In this document: piece by piece, positions 9,321 to 17,422 of the stretch
How positions within the stretch are numbered: position 1 is the stretch's first letter
Layout: each line of letters begins with the position of its first letter
Assembly: GCA_002373165.1 (NCBI GenBank)
Contig: DFJS01000009.1
Coordinates: 5,403 to 69,402 of the forward strand
Source of the DNA: Ruminococcus sp. UBA3665
Lineage (GTDB): Bacteria; Bacillota; Clostridia; Oscillospirales; Ruminococcaceae
Reading direction: 5' to 3'
DNA: 64,000 bases
The notes under the pieces: generated by a model
Database searches by the model: none
What the model saw: the letters and a program-made list of their open reading frames with translations, nothing else
What the model was told of the DNA's origin: nothing
Position numbers and translations under genes: made by a program

Positions 9321-9514
9321 TTGCCGAGTTTATGTTTCTTGCCGTTTTCGTCCATAATATAAGTATGTTCGAGCTGCTGTGTCAGATTTCTGCGGAATTC
9401 GGCGCGGTACTGACTTCGCAGATGTTCCTGTTCTTTTTTCTCGTCATTGGTGAGGCCTTCGGCCTTGGATTTGCGGGCGAGTTCGTTAATTCGCTGAATG
9501 AGTTTCTGTTCCAA
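9317..9514 (-). CDS. DUF896 (YnzC-like) small protein
   Basis: This is a 65-residue protein with the DUF896 pattern: NELARKSKAEGLT followed by EKKEQEHLR and ending in a DENGKKHKLGK tail. The family comprises small cytoplasmic helical proteins of poorly defined role; B. subtilis YnzC is linked to the SOS region. The start is set at the TTG at 9514 because the homologous N-terminus begins here and an AGGAGT sequence lies eight bases upstream. The longer in-frame extension would run through a terminator-like hairpin and has no ribosome site. That hairpin, ending in seven T, directly precedes the Shine-Dalgarno sequence, so expression may be attenuated. Confidence 0.85.
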   Translation of the reverse strand: MEQKLIQRINELARKSKAEGLTNDEKKEQEHLRSQYRAEFRRNLTQQLEHTYIMDENGKKHKLGK

Positions 9515-9530
9515 AAAAATCACACTCCTG

Positions 9531-9563
9531 AAAAAAAGGCAGCGATGGGGAGAAACCATCGCT
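9531..9563 (-). terminator. Terminator-like hairpin in the DUF896 leader
   Basis: On the minus strand AGCGATGG (9563-9556) pairs perfectly with CCATCGCT (9548-9541), followed by GCC and seven T. It could end the deoD transcript about 160 bases after deoD, or attenuate DUF896. Confidence 0.65.
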
Positions 9564-9724
9564 TTCATGAAGAAATAAATCAAAATAATGGGGGGAATTG
9601 GGGGATTAAAAAAATCAATTCAACTCACATGATAAAACTTAAGGGGGGGAATTTCTTAATCCTCTTATAGTATACCCCGGAAAGCTTAAAGAAATCTTAA
9701 AGCGATGAAAAATTTTTTAAATTT

Positions 9725-10432
9725 TTATAACTGCACAGCAGTTTCCAGTGCAAGGCGCATCATACTGGTGAATCCTGTCTGACGTTCTTCGGCAGAGGTG
9801 AATTCATGTCGGAGCGGACAGTCAGAAACAGTACAGATACACAGAGCTTCTTTTCCTTCTCTGGCGGCATTCATATAGAGGGCAGCAGATTCCATTTCGA
9901 TGCCGAGCACATGCATTTTTGCCCACAGTTCGAGGGAATTGGCATCATCATAGAACATATCGCTGCAAAACAGATTTCCTGTCTTGACGGGGATTTCGAG
10001 TTTCTGAGCCGTATCGGCAGCAGTTTTGAGAAGCCGGAAAGAAGCAATCGGCGCATAAGTTCCGGGCAGGTGGTACTGTGCCGCAAAATTGGAATTGGTA
10101 CAGGAAGCCTGACCGAGAATCACGTCTCTCAGCTTGACGGCCGGGTCAATGCCGCCTGCGGTACCGATGCGGATAATACTCTTGACATTGAAGAAATGAA
10201 ATAATTCATAAGAATAGATGCCAATGGAAGGGATTCCCATACCGCTGCCCTGTACGGAGACGGGAACGCCCTGATAAGTACCTGTATAGCCCAGCATACC
10301 GCGGATTTCGTTGACACAGACGGGCTGATCGAGATAAGTTTCGGCGATGAATTTAGCTCTCAGGGGGTCGCCCGGCATGAGGACAACGGGAGCATAATCG
10401 CCTTTTTTGCCTTGCAGATGCGGAGTAGACAT
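9725..10432 (-). CDS. deoD: Purine-nucleoside phosphorylase DeoD
   Basis: This 235-residue hexameric-type purine nucleoside phosphorylase reversibly cleaves purine (deoxy)nucleosides with phosphate in salvage. Family signatures are visible: the N-terminal MSTPHL with VVLMPGDPLRAK, GSGMGIPS near residue 64, IGTAGG near 89 and GIEMESAALY near 176, which includes the ribose-binding Met-Glu. Length matches the family. The ATG at 10432 follows AAAGGAGG. It is expressed from its own promoter at 10470-10498. No other deo genes are nearby. Confidence 0.95.
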   Translation of the reverse strand: MSTPHLQGKKGDYAPVVLMPGDPLRAKFIAETYLDQPVCVNEIRGMLGYTGTYQGVPVSVQGSGMGIPSIGIYSYELFHFFNVKSIIRIGTAGGIDPAVKLRDVILGQASCTNSNFAAQYHLPGTYAPIASFRLLKTAADTAQKLEIPVKTGNLFCSDMFYDDANSLELWAKMHVLGIEMESAALYMNAAREGKEALCICTVSDCPLRHEFTSAEERQTGFTSMMRLALETAVQL

Positions 10433-10469
10433 AGAGAAAAACCTCCTTTAAAAATAATTCTGTAATTTC

Positions 10470-10498
10470 ATGATAGCATATTTCAGGGGATTTGTCAA
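10470..10498 (-). promoter_or_regulatory. Promoter of deoD
   Basis: Minus-strand TTGACA (10493-10498) and TATCAT (10470-10475) have a 17-bp spacer. The -35 box sits immediately after the terminator of the upstream gene. Confidence 0.8.
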
Positions 10499-10499
10499 C

Positions 10500-10532
10500 A
10501 AAAAAATCCGGCAGAACAGAAATCCGCCGGAT
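10500..10532 (-). terminator. Terminator after the 144-aa gene
   Basis: The minus-strand hairpin ATCCGGCGGA/TCTGCCGGAT (one mismatch) is followed by T7. Its sequence is nearly the same as the terminator at 11055-11087. Confidence 0.85.
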
Positions 10533-10541
10533 TGGGATTAA

Positions 10542-10976
10542 TTATTTTCTGGCATCATCAAGAAGCTTCTGGAATTCTGCCTTTTCTTCAGGCGTTTTGG
10601 CATAGCGCATCATAGCGCGCTGAAAGACTTCTTCGGGAGAAGATTTTTTATATTCCTGCAGTACAGCAGCAATCTGATTTCTGAAATCTGTAGGAAGGGC
10701 AGTATTTCCGGTCAGTGAAGCAAGATAAGCGAATTCAGCGGCTTCTCTTGCCTCTGAAAGAGCATCCTGTTCTTCACTGCTGAATGTATCGGGAGCCTGT
10801 TCCTGTTTTTCATCAGCTTTGCGGAATTTGATAAAATACGCACGGTCAGCGGGTCGGAGCAATTGTTCATATTCCTGGCGTGACTGTCTCACGAGCTGAT
10901 CCATTTTTTCGCCGATTTTGAACGAATTAATGCCGCTTTTAATCAGATCGCCCATCATTTTCAGTTCTTCAAACAT
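10542..10976 (-). CDS. Unknown 144-residue acidic protein
   Basis: The family was not recognised. The protein is soluble, helical by composition, rich in Glu, Lys and Ala and free of membrane segments. Residues 1-45 (including GEKMDQLVRQSRQEYEQLL) look like an amphipathic helix, and the C-terminal third (SPEEVFQRAMMRYAKTPEE) is also helical. The ATG at 10976 follows AGGTG. It is monocistronic, with a perfect promoter at 11013-11041 and its own terminator, so it is likely well expressed. A structural or regulatory role cannot be assigned. Confidence 0.7.
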   Translation of the reverse strand: MFEELKMMGDLIKSGINSFKIGEKMDQLVRQSRQEYEQLLRPADRAYFIKFRKADEKQEQAPDTFSSEEQDALSEAREAAEFAYLASLTGNTALPTDFRNQIAAVLQEYKKSSPEEVFQRAMMRYAKTPEEKAEFQKLLDDARK

Positions 10977-11012
10977 AAAGAAGCACCTGCTTTCATAAAA
11001 ATAATTTATTTT

Positions 11013-11041
11013 ATTATATCATAGTATATTATATTTGTCAA
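11013..11041 (-). promoter_or_regulatory. Promoter of the 144-aa gene
   Basis: Minus-strand TTGACA (11036-11041) and TATAAT (11013-11018) match consensus exactly, with a 17-bp spacer. Confidence 0.9.
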
Positions 11042-11054
11042 GCAGTTTTGAATA

Positions 11055-11087
11055 AAAAAATCCGGCAGATCAGAAACCTGCCGGATT
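11055..11087 (-). terminator. Terminator of secDF
   Basis: AATCCGGCAG (11059-11068) pairs perfectly with CTGCCGGATT (11078-11087) and is followed by T7 on the minus strand. It begins nine bases after the secDF stop. Confidence 0.9.
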
Positions 11088-11095
11088 GAAATTTT

Positions 11096-13417
11096 TTACT
11101 TGACAGCCACATCTTTGATAGTTTTGTTTCCGAGATGTTCATTCCACCAGACCCAGAGTGTCGGCGCGATGCATTGGGAAGAATAAGTACCGGCAATCAG
11201 ACCGAAGGTCATAGGAACGGAGAAGCTCAGAATACTGTTGACGTTGAAGACAAAAGCAACTATGCTGATAATAATCATAGTAGAAACTGTTGTAATGGAA
11301 GTTCTCAGCGAACGGCGCATAGTCTGGCTTGCGCTGTAATTGACAAGTTCAGCAACAGTAGATTCTTTTTTCATGAGTCTTTCATTTTCACGGATTCTGT
11401 CATAGACGATAATTGTATTATTGATGGAATAGCCGAAGATTGTCAGTACAACGGCCATAAAATTGGAATCGATTTCAAAGCCGCACAGGACAAAGCTTCC
11501 GTAAGTGATGATAATATCATGCAGCAGTGTGATGATTGTGAAAATACCAGCCGACCAGCCGCTGATTTTCTTGAATCGCAGAGCAATATAGATAATCAGC
11601 AGAACAGCCGCAAAGACAACAGCGACAATGCATTTTGCGAAGAACTCACGGCCGGAAGAGGGGCTGACATCATTGCTTTCCAGTTCCTGGATATGATTAT
11701 CCGGATAAGTCTGGAGCATGACATTCAGCATATTTTCCTGCTGTTCGAGGGTCAGGCTCTGGTCATAGCTGAAAGAAACAGTCAGGATATTGGTATCTGC
11801 ATCGAAGCTCTCGCCTTTCTGGAGAGTAACGGGCGTATTGAGAATGCCTTCAATTTCAGACTGGCAGGCAGTTTCGTTAAGATCGCCTGTATAAGAATAA
11901 GAAACGATAGTACCGCCCTTGAAGTCGATGGAAACTTCCACGCCGATAAAAGTAGTACAGATAGAGAGTACAACCAGCACGGCAGAGATGATAAAGAATT
12001 TTTTCTTGTTTTCGCTGAAATGGAGCAGTTTTGCTTCTTTGAATTTGCCTTCTGTATAATTGAAGAGCGCAGGTTTCTGGAAAGCCTTGAATCTTGCAAG
12101 AGAGAAGGTCATCAGTCTTGCGGCGAACACGCCCATGATAAAGTTGAGGATAACGCCCATAATCAGGGTAAAGCCGAAAGAATAGATAAAGCCTTCTGTC
12201 GTTGCGCCGAAGAAGTAGAAGATAGTAGCATTCAGGAATTTCGTAATAGGATTATCAGTACCGAATGCGCCCATCAGGATAAGAGCAACAATAGCAAGTG
12301 TCAGGTTACCGTCAAGGATGGCAGAAAAGGCATTGGAATAGCCTGCTTTCAGAGAAGATTCAATTGATTTTCCTCTTGCGAGTTCTTCTCTGATACGTTC
12401 GGCAGTGATGATATTACAGTCCACACCCATGCCGACGGAAAGGATAATACCGGCAATACCGGGAATAGTAAGTGTCGAGCTTGGCATAAAGCCGAACCAT
12501 CCGGAAACACCGGCCAGCATACCGGCTACTTGACCGATCAGGCCGATGACAGCCACAAAGCCGGGCAGTCTGTACAGAACCAGCATATAGACGCAGATAA
12601 AGGCCAGCGCAATCAGACCGCTGAGAACCATTGCATACAGCGCACCGGAACCCAGTGTGGGAGAAAGGGTTTTCGTACTGGTAGAATGCAGAGAGAACGG
12701 CAGTGCGCCGGAAGTAATCTGATCGGCAAGCTGTTTTGCAGAATCAGCAGTAAAATTGCCGGAAATCACAGCCTCGCCGCTTGAGATTGCTTCGTTAACA
12801 GTTGCATTGGAGATGCAGGTTTCGTCCATCCAGATAGAGATATAGCCGTTATTGGCAGCCTGTGCGGCAGTAGCTGTTGCAAAGGCTTCTTTTCCGGAAT
12901 CGTTGAATTTCAGCTGTACGACCCACTGATCATTCTGCTGATCATAGCCGGGCGAAGCAGTATCCACGCTGGAGCCTGTCAGAATAACATCGCCTGTAAT
13001 ATCAGAGCCATAGCGGAATGTCAGTTCGGACATCTGGCCCAATTCATTGACAGCAGCGGCCGGGTCGAAGTTTTCTTCGCCGGACTGCCACGGAAAGCGG
13101 ACGATAATGCGGTTATTATTATAATCCACATAAGTTTCGCTGTCGTTGATGCTCAGGTTTGTGAGTCGCAGTTTGATGACCTGCAAAGCAGCATCCATCT
13201 GGTCGCTGGTAATTTCCTGGTCTTCCTGATCGGGTTCAAAAGTGACATCCACGCCGCCCTGGATGTCAATACCAAGACGGATATCTTCCAGACTGTGCAC
13301 CCATGTATGCTTGATATCGCCGTTATAGGTTGCCACGCCGAACACGGTAGTGAGGGCGAAGGCGAGAATCAGCACAAAGACGACAAAGAAGACGGGTTTT
13401 CCGATTCGTTTGTTCAC
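11096..13417 (-). CDS. secDF: Protein translocase SecDF (fused SecD-SecF)
   Basis: This 773-residue fused SecD-SecF is an RND-like membrane protein that uses the proton gradient to help pull exported proteins through SecYEG. Residues 1-450 form the SecD part: one helix, a large periplasmic-type domain, then five helices with the VGMGVDCNIITAERIREE signature. Residues 460-760 form the SecF part with VSIDFKGGT and FGYSINNTIIVYDRIREN. The start is a GTG at 13417 preceded by AGGAGGT at nine bases. It has its own promoter (13497-13525) and terminator. No yajC is adjacent. Confidence 0.95.
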   Translation of the reverse strand: MNKRIGKPVFFVVFVLILAFALTTVFGVATYNGDIKHTWVHSLEDIRLGIDIQGGVDVTFEPDQEDQEITSDQMDAALQVIKLRLTNLSINDSETYVDYNNNRIIVRFPWQSGEENFDPAAAVNELGQMSELTFRYGSDITGDVILTGSSVDTASPGYDQQNDQWVVQLKFNDSGKEAFATATAAQAANNGYISIWMDETCISNATVNEAISSGEAVISGNFTADSAKQLADQITSGALPFSLHSTSTKTLSPTLGSGALYAMVLSGLIALAFICVYMLVLYRLPGFVAVIGLIGQVAGMLAGVSGWFGFMPSSTLTIPGIAGIILSVGMGVDCNIITAERIREELARGKSIESSLKAGYSNAFSAILDGNLTLAIVALILMGAFGTDNPITKFLNATIFYFFGATTEGFIYSFGFTLIMGVILNFIMGVFAARLMTFSLARFKAFQKPALFNYTEGKFKEAKLLHFSENKKKFFIISAVLVVLSICTTFIGVEVSIDFKGGTIVSYSYTGDLNETACQSEIEGILNTPVTLQKGESFDADTNILTVSFSYDQSLTLEQQENMLNVMLQTYPDNHIQELESNDVSPSSGREFFAKCIVAVVFAAVLLIIYIALRFKKISGWSAGIFTIITLLHDIIITYGSFVLCGFEIDSNFMAVVLTIFGYSINNTIIVYDRIRENERLMKKESTVAELVNYSASQTMRRSLRTSITTVSTMIIISIVAFVFNVNSILSFSVPMTFGLIAGTYSSQCIAPTLWVWWNEHLGNKTIKDVAVK

Positions 13418-13496
13418 GTGTGAGTTACCTCCTGTTTTCTCTTATTTTTTGGGGATTTTGATAAGAATCAGCCGATTTTTCACGACAATCATAAAT

Positions 13497-13525
13497 ATTA
13501 TATTACAAAATGATAATAAAGTCAA
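13497..13525 (-). promoter_or_regulatory. Promoter of secDF
   Basis: Minus-strand TTGACT (13520-13525) and TATAAT (13497-13502) have a 17-bp spacer, giving a leader of roughly 70 bases. Confidence 0.8.
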
Positions 13526-13553
13526 TAGTTTGCGGCATATTTTCAGCAAATTA

Positions 13554-14327
13554 TCAAATACGGAAGATTCTGCGGCCGTTTTCACAGCAGATTGTAATAA
13601 AATCCTGTACGGGCATCTGCTTGACAGCGGCGGCCTTTTCGGCAGTATAAAGAATCATGGTACTGTCACAGCGGCGTTTCCGGAAAGGTTCGGGAGCCAG
13701 ATAAGGCGAATCTGTTTCAATCAGGATTCTTTCAGGAGGAAGCACAGCAAGAGCCTCCAGCGGTTTTCTGACGTTCTGATAAGTAATTACACCGGAAAAG
13801 CTGAAATATAAATCAGGAATTTTCAGCAGAATTTTAGCAGTTTCAGCCGAGCCGTTGAAACAGTGAAGTACGCCGCGCGGCCGGTACTGCTTCAGAATCT
13901 GTACAGCATCGGCAGTTGCTTCACGGAAATGGAAGATACAGGGCAGATCGAGTTCCTGGGCAAGCAGAATCTGCTGAATCAGAATCTCCTGCTGTAGTGC
14001 ACGGTTTTGTGAATTATGATAATAATCCAGTCCGATTTCTCCGATGGCCCTGCATTTCGGGAATTCTGCCAGTTTCCGGAGCTGATCCGGCCAGTCATCA
14101 GGACGGGAATCCAGATAGCCGGGATGCAGGCCGGCACTGCAATAGAGATAATCAAAATTTTCAGCCAGCTTCTGACTCTGGATACAGTCCGGAATTTCAA
14201 TACCGGCCAGCATCACAAATCGGATGCCCGCCTCCGGGAGAAGCCGGGCGAGCAGTTCCTGTCTGTCGTTATCGAAGCGGCTGCTTGCATAATGGGCATG
14301 AGTATCGAAAATATTATAATAAGCCAA
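13554..14327 (-). CDS. tatD: TatD family metal-dependent hydrolase
   Basis: This is a 257-residue TatD-type DNase with a TIM-barrel amidohydrolase fold. Metal-ligand motifs are in place: DTHAHY near residue 8, IGEIGLDYY near 94, IFHFREA near 130, LHCFNGS near 155 and ETDSPYLAPEP near 205. Family members are reported as 3'-5' exonucleases or D-aminoacyl hydrolase-like enzymes. The start is a TTG at 14327, chosen because the protein must begin just before the DTHAH motif. It lies six bases after the LCP-like gene, with GGAG overlapping that stop region. A TatD-associated radical SAM protein is encoded at 38246-38872. Confidence 0.92.
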   Translation of the reverse strand: MAYYNIFDTHAHYASSRFDNDRQELLARLLPEAGIRFVMLAGIEIPDCIQSQKLAENFDYLYCSAGLHPGYLDSRPDDWPDQLRKLAEFPKCRAIGEIGLDYYHNSQNRALQQEILIQQILLAQELDLPCIFHFREATADAVQILKQYRPRGVLHCFNGSAETAKILLKIPDLYFSFSGVITYQNVRKPLEALAVLPPERILIETDSPYLAPEPFRKRRCDSTMILYTAEKAAAVKQMPVQDFITICCENGRRIFRI

Positions 14328-14333
14328 AGCAGG

Positions 14334-15212
14334 TCACGCTCCGTTATTGACAGTATGTTCTCCGAAGATTTCAGTAATGCTTTCCTGAAAATCGCTGTCC
14401 AGGACAAAGATGCCGTCAGAGGAAGTGCTACCTGTCGCAAGGCGGAAAGTACAAATCCGGCTGCCGTAAGTGTACATGAATTTCAGGGCAGATTTTCTGT
14501 CGCTGTAGTCGATGGAAGAAATATCTGTATTCATCATATTGATGAGTGTTCTGAAATTAGAATCCATCGAAGCGACAATTCTGTCATAGTCGGTCTGATT
14601 AATCATTTCAGAAATAACATCAGAAGCAACCGCACTGCGTTCGCTCTCGCCGTTTTCAAAGAACGGGTTGGTAATTAATTTTTCAATCTGAGCAGGCCCC
14701 AGGTACTGCGGGTCAGGGTTATCGGCAAAGCCTTGTGTGCCCAGCGGAATCTGATAATTGACCCCGGCAAAGATATTGCATATTTTCTGGAAAGATTCAG
14801 AATTCAGAATCACATATCTGTCAGAATAGATTCCGGCCTCGTTTTCGATAGCATTCATAGCTCCCTGAATGCCGCCTGTCCTGTAGAAATTAGCAAGCGT
14901 ATCCTGTCTGCCGTCTACAATTGCAAGCATATTAGCCGGAATAGAGATTAAAATAATTTTCTTGTCAGCAGGCAGCACTCTGGCGGCCATAAAAGTCAGC
15001 GGACTGGCATCAGAAGCCTCATCCAGCACAAACATCAGGGTCATATTATCGGCCTCTGTAGGTTTGGTTACGTTGGAAGTCATGGATTTAGGGCCTTCTG
15101 TTGCACTAAGCATATTGAATAAATACATGGCAATACCGCCAATGCCCACAATACCCAGCAGGAATGCCAGTAAAAATGGAATTGCAACATGTCCTTTTTT
15201 TGCTTTTGCCAT
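14334..15212 (-). CDS. LytR-CpsA-Psr (LCP)-like membrane protein, divergent
   Basis: This 292-residue protein has a basic N-terminus, one transmembrane helix (residues about 9-32) and an external domain resembling the LCP fold: a central strand with IILISIPANML, followed by IQGAMNAIENEAG and an ERSAVASDVISEMI helix. LCP enzymes attach teichoic acid or capsule to peptidoglycan. Several arginines usually needed to hold the polyprenyl pyrophosphate are not seen at the expected places, so this member may be regulatory or inactive. The ATG at 15212 has a strong AAGGAGG upstream and is preferred over an upstream in-frame start. It is co-transcribed with tatD. Confidence 0.6.
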   Translation of the reverse strand: MAKAKKGHVAIPFLLAFLLGIVGIGGIAMYLFNMLSATEGPKSMTSNVTKPTEADNMTLMFVLDEASDASPLTFMAARVLPADKKIILISIPANMLAIVDGRQDTLANFYRTGGIQGAMNAIENEAGIYSDRYVILNSESFQKICNIFAGVNYQIPLGTQGFADNPDPQYLGPAQIEKLITNPFFENGESERSAVASDVISEMINQTDYDRIVASMDSNFRTLINMMNTDISSIDYSDRKSALKFMYTYGSRICTFRLATGSTSSDGIFVLDSDFQESITEIFGEHTVNNGA

Positions 15213-15323
15213 AAAAAAACTCCTCCTTGATAATGGCTGTCTCTGCATAATTGCATAATGCGCAAACTATTTTTTTCTTTTTTCTGGATAAGCTGCTAAA
15301 AATCTGAAAGTTTTTTATGCTAC

Positions 15324-15352
15324 TTGCTTTTTTGCAGAAACCGTGTTATAAT
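15324..15352 (+). promoter_or_regulatory. Plus-strand promoter-like sequence facing the SLOG gene
   Basis: TTGCTT (15324-15329) and TATAAT (15347-15352) have a 17-bp spacer. There is no sense gene downstream; transcription would run antisense to the SLOG gene at 15377-15985. Confidence 0.5.
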
Positions 15353-15376
15353 AGAATAGAACCTTGTGCTGTCCTG

Positions 15377-15985
15377 TCAGAAATTGATTTTTTCAACCGG
15401 CCAGCGGTCAGGTCTGGGGGTATAGAACAGAACCGGATTGGCCTCTATGCGGCAGATTGCCAGGCCCAGCTCCTTGGCATAATCATATGTCTGTTTGGAA
15501 CCGGAACGGTCAAGCGAACAGACTGCAATCAGTGCCGCGGCATGTTCTGCCAGGAATAAATTTCTGTTCCGGAACAGAATATCATTTTTTCTGCCGTCAT
15601 ACTGGTGATATTCCCCTGCCAGGCAGATAATTCTGTCAAAATGTTCCTGCATCTGCCGCAGGTGCTGCAAATCATAGCCCCTGTGCCGAAAAAAAAGATC
15701 ATAATTCCGGCACGGCTGTACGCCGATAAGGCAGATATCAGGATATTCTGATTTTTTTCGGAACAGATATTCTTCCGCCAGATAATCAATACCGTCTGCC
15801 ATACCGTCCAGAAAATACCTGTAGCCTCGGTCAATGGCAAGGTCGATATAATAATACAGCACACTCAGCAGCAAATCAAGCTGTGCGCCCTGCGGAAGTT
15901 TTTCCGGCCTGTGTCCTGTAAAGGCCAGAGTCTTTTGCTGCGGAATATCCGTCACAGACGGATAGAAATTTTCTGTGTTTTCCAT
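15377..15985 (-). CDS. SLOG-fold (YpsA/DUF1273-like) protein
   Basis: This 202-residue SLOG superfamily protein carries the DUF1273 signature TLAFTGHRPEKLP near residue 20 and LDGMADGIDYLAEE near 64, which form the nucleotide-binding loop and helix. YpsA of B. subtilis, a relative, affects cell division and stress, and the ligand is unknown. The ATG at 15985 is preferred: an upstream in-frame TTG lies at the predicted transcript start of the promoter 16030-16058 and has no ribosome site, whereas GGGAGGT precedes the ATG, though at a long 16 bases. It is a paralog of the gene at 1763-2245. Confidence 0.8.
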   Translation of the reverse strand: MENTENFYPSVTDIPQQKTLAFTGHRPEKLPQGAQLDLLLSVLYYYIDLAIDRGYRYFLDGMADGIDYLAEEYLFRKKSEYPDICLIGVQPCRNYDLFFRHRGYDLQHLRQMQEHFDRIICLAGEYHQYDGRKNDILFRNRNLFLAEHAAALIAVCSLDRSGSKQTYDYAKELGLAICRIEANPVLFYTPRPDRWPVEKINF

Positions 15986-16029
15986 ATTTGAAAACTGCTG
16001 CACCTCCCTGATGAATTGCAATTATTTTT

Positions 16030-16058
16030 ATTATAGCATATCCGCGCATAAACTACAA
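16030..16058 (-). promoter_or_regulatory. Promoter of the SLOG gene
   Basis: Minus-strand TTGTAG (16053-16058) and TATAAT (16030-16035) have a 17-bp spacer. The predicted start of the RNA near 16022 supports the shorter protein. Confidence 0.75.
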
Positions 16059-16172
16059 GTAAAATTTTCAAATTTTTTTGAAAAAAATTCGGTGCTTTTC
16101 CTGTCAGGGAGGAGTTTTATATTATTTTTATTGTTTTAATATTTATTTTTATCATAAGTAAGGAGAAATATC

Positions 16173-17345
16173 ATGTTACAATACCGTCAAAGAGCATGGG
16201 CAGAAATTTCACTGGATGCACTCGCACATAATGTACGCATAATTCAGGAAAAATTAGCCCCCGGTACAGAATACTGTGCCGTTGTCAAAGCCGATGCCTA
16301 CGGCCACGGGGAAGAATTTGTCTGCAAAAAGCTTTACGAGCTGGGCATCCGGTTTTATGCGGTTTCCAGTTTTGAAGAAGCCGTCCGGGTTCGCAGATGG
16401 TGCCCGGAAGGCGAAATTCTGATTCTCGGCTATACAGCTCCGGAATGTGCTCCCCTGCTGGCAGAGCTGAATATTATTCAGGCCATTGTTTCAGCTGAAT
16501 ATGCACGCAGTCTGTCGGGCTGTGCCCAGCCGGGCAGAACCGTGCGCTGTCACGTCAAGCTGGATACCGGTATGGGAAGAATCGGCATCCGGACTCAGAA
16601 TGAGCAGAACTGCCTTGAAGAATTGCATGAAATTTTCTCTCTGCCGGGCTTGCAGCCGGAGGGTCTGTTCACGCATTTTGCAGTAGCCGATGAGGAAAGT
16701 CCGGAACATCTGGAATATACCCGCAAGCAGGAAGAAGCGATTTTCCGGACGGCAGAAAAACTGAAAGCAAGCGGAATTTCTCTGCGGCATGTGCATTGTA
16801 TGAACAGTGCGGCAGTATGCTATCATAATCAGCCAAAGAGTACGCTTGCCCGTGCCGGAATTATTATGTATGGATTAAAGCCCAACGCCGCGCTTGCCGT
16901 GCCGCTGGATCTGAAGCCTGTACTGTCATTCCGTACCAGAATCAGTCATATGAAAGAAGTACATCCCGGCGACTGCATCAGTTACGGCCGTACTTACCGT
17001 GCCGAATCGGTGCGCCGGATTGCAACGGTCACAGTAGGCTATGCCGATGGATATTCCCGTCTGCTTTCCAACCGCGGCGAAGTGCTTGTCAGCGGAACAA
17101 GATGCCGGATTACTGGCCGGGTCTGCATGGATCAGATGATGATTGATGTAACAGATGTTCCTCATGCGGCAGTCGGTTCGGTTGTTACTTTAATCGGAAC
17201 AGACGGCGATGACTGCATCACAGCAGACGAACTGGCCGGTATTTACGGAACAATCGGCTATGAAGTCGTCTGCGGCATTTCCAAGCGGATTCCCAGAATT
17301 TTCATGCAGGACGGGAAAATTGTTCATGAAGACAGTCTGATCTGA
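16173..17345 (+). CDS. alr: Alanine racemase
   Basis: This 390-residue PLP enzyme converts L- to D-alanine for peptidoglycan. The PLP lysine lies in AVVKADAYGHG near residues 33-43. The second catalytic base is the tyrosine of ISYGRTYRAE near residue 270, and the VCMDQMMIDVTD stretch is typical. The ATG at 16173 follows AAGGAG. It stands alone on the plus strand ahead of the dehydratase-activase pair. Length and motifs are normal. Confidence 0.96.
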   Translation: MLQYRQRAWAEISLDALAHNVRIIQEKLAPGTEYCAVVKADAYGHGEEFVCKKLYELGIRFYAVSSFEEAVRVRRWCPEGEILILGYTAPECAPLLAELNIIQAIVSAEYARSLSGCAQPGRTVRCHVKLDTGMGRIGIRTQNEQNCLEELHEIFSLPGLQPEGLFTHFAVADEESPEHLEYTRKQEEAIFRTAEKLKASGISLRHVHCMNSAAVCYHNQPKSTLARAGIIMYGLKPNAALAVPLDLKPVLSFRTRISHMKEVHPGDCISYGRTYRAESVRRIATVTVGYADGYSRLLSNRGEVLVSGTRCRITGRVCMDQMMIDVTDVPHAAVGSVVTLIGTDGDDCITADELAGIYGTIGYEVVCGISKRIPRIFMQDGKIVHEDSLI

Positions 17346-17422
17346 AAGTTTGTAACAAAAACAATGCGGAAGGTTACTAATTATAAGATAGACAGCAAGA
17401 TAATTAAATTGGAGGAACTCAA

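Noticed and set aside
9515..9583. Longer DUF896 start
   Set aside because: It would place a terminator hairpin inside the coding region and has no ribosome site; family N-termini begin at the TTG at 9514.
11135..12367. 410-codon open frame antisense to secDF
   Set aside because: Its sequence mirrors secDF codon bias, has no ribosome site and no recognisable domain; secDF is certain.
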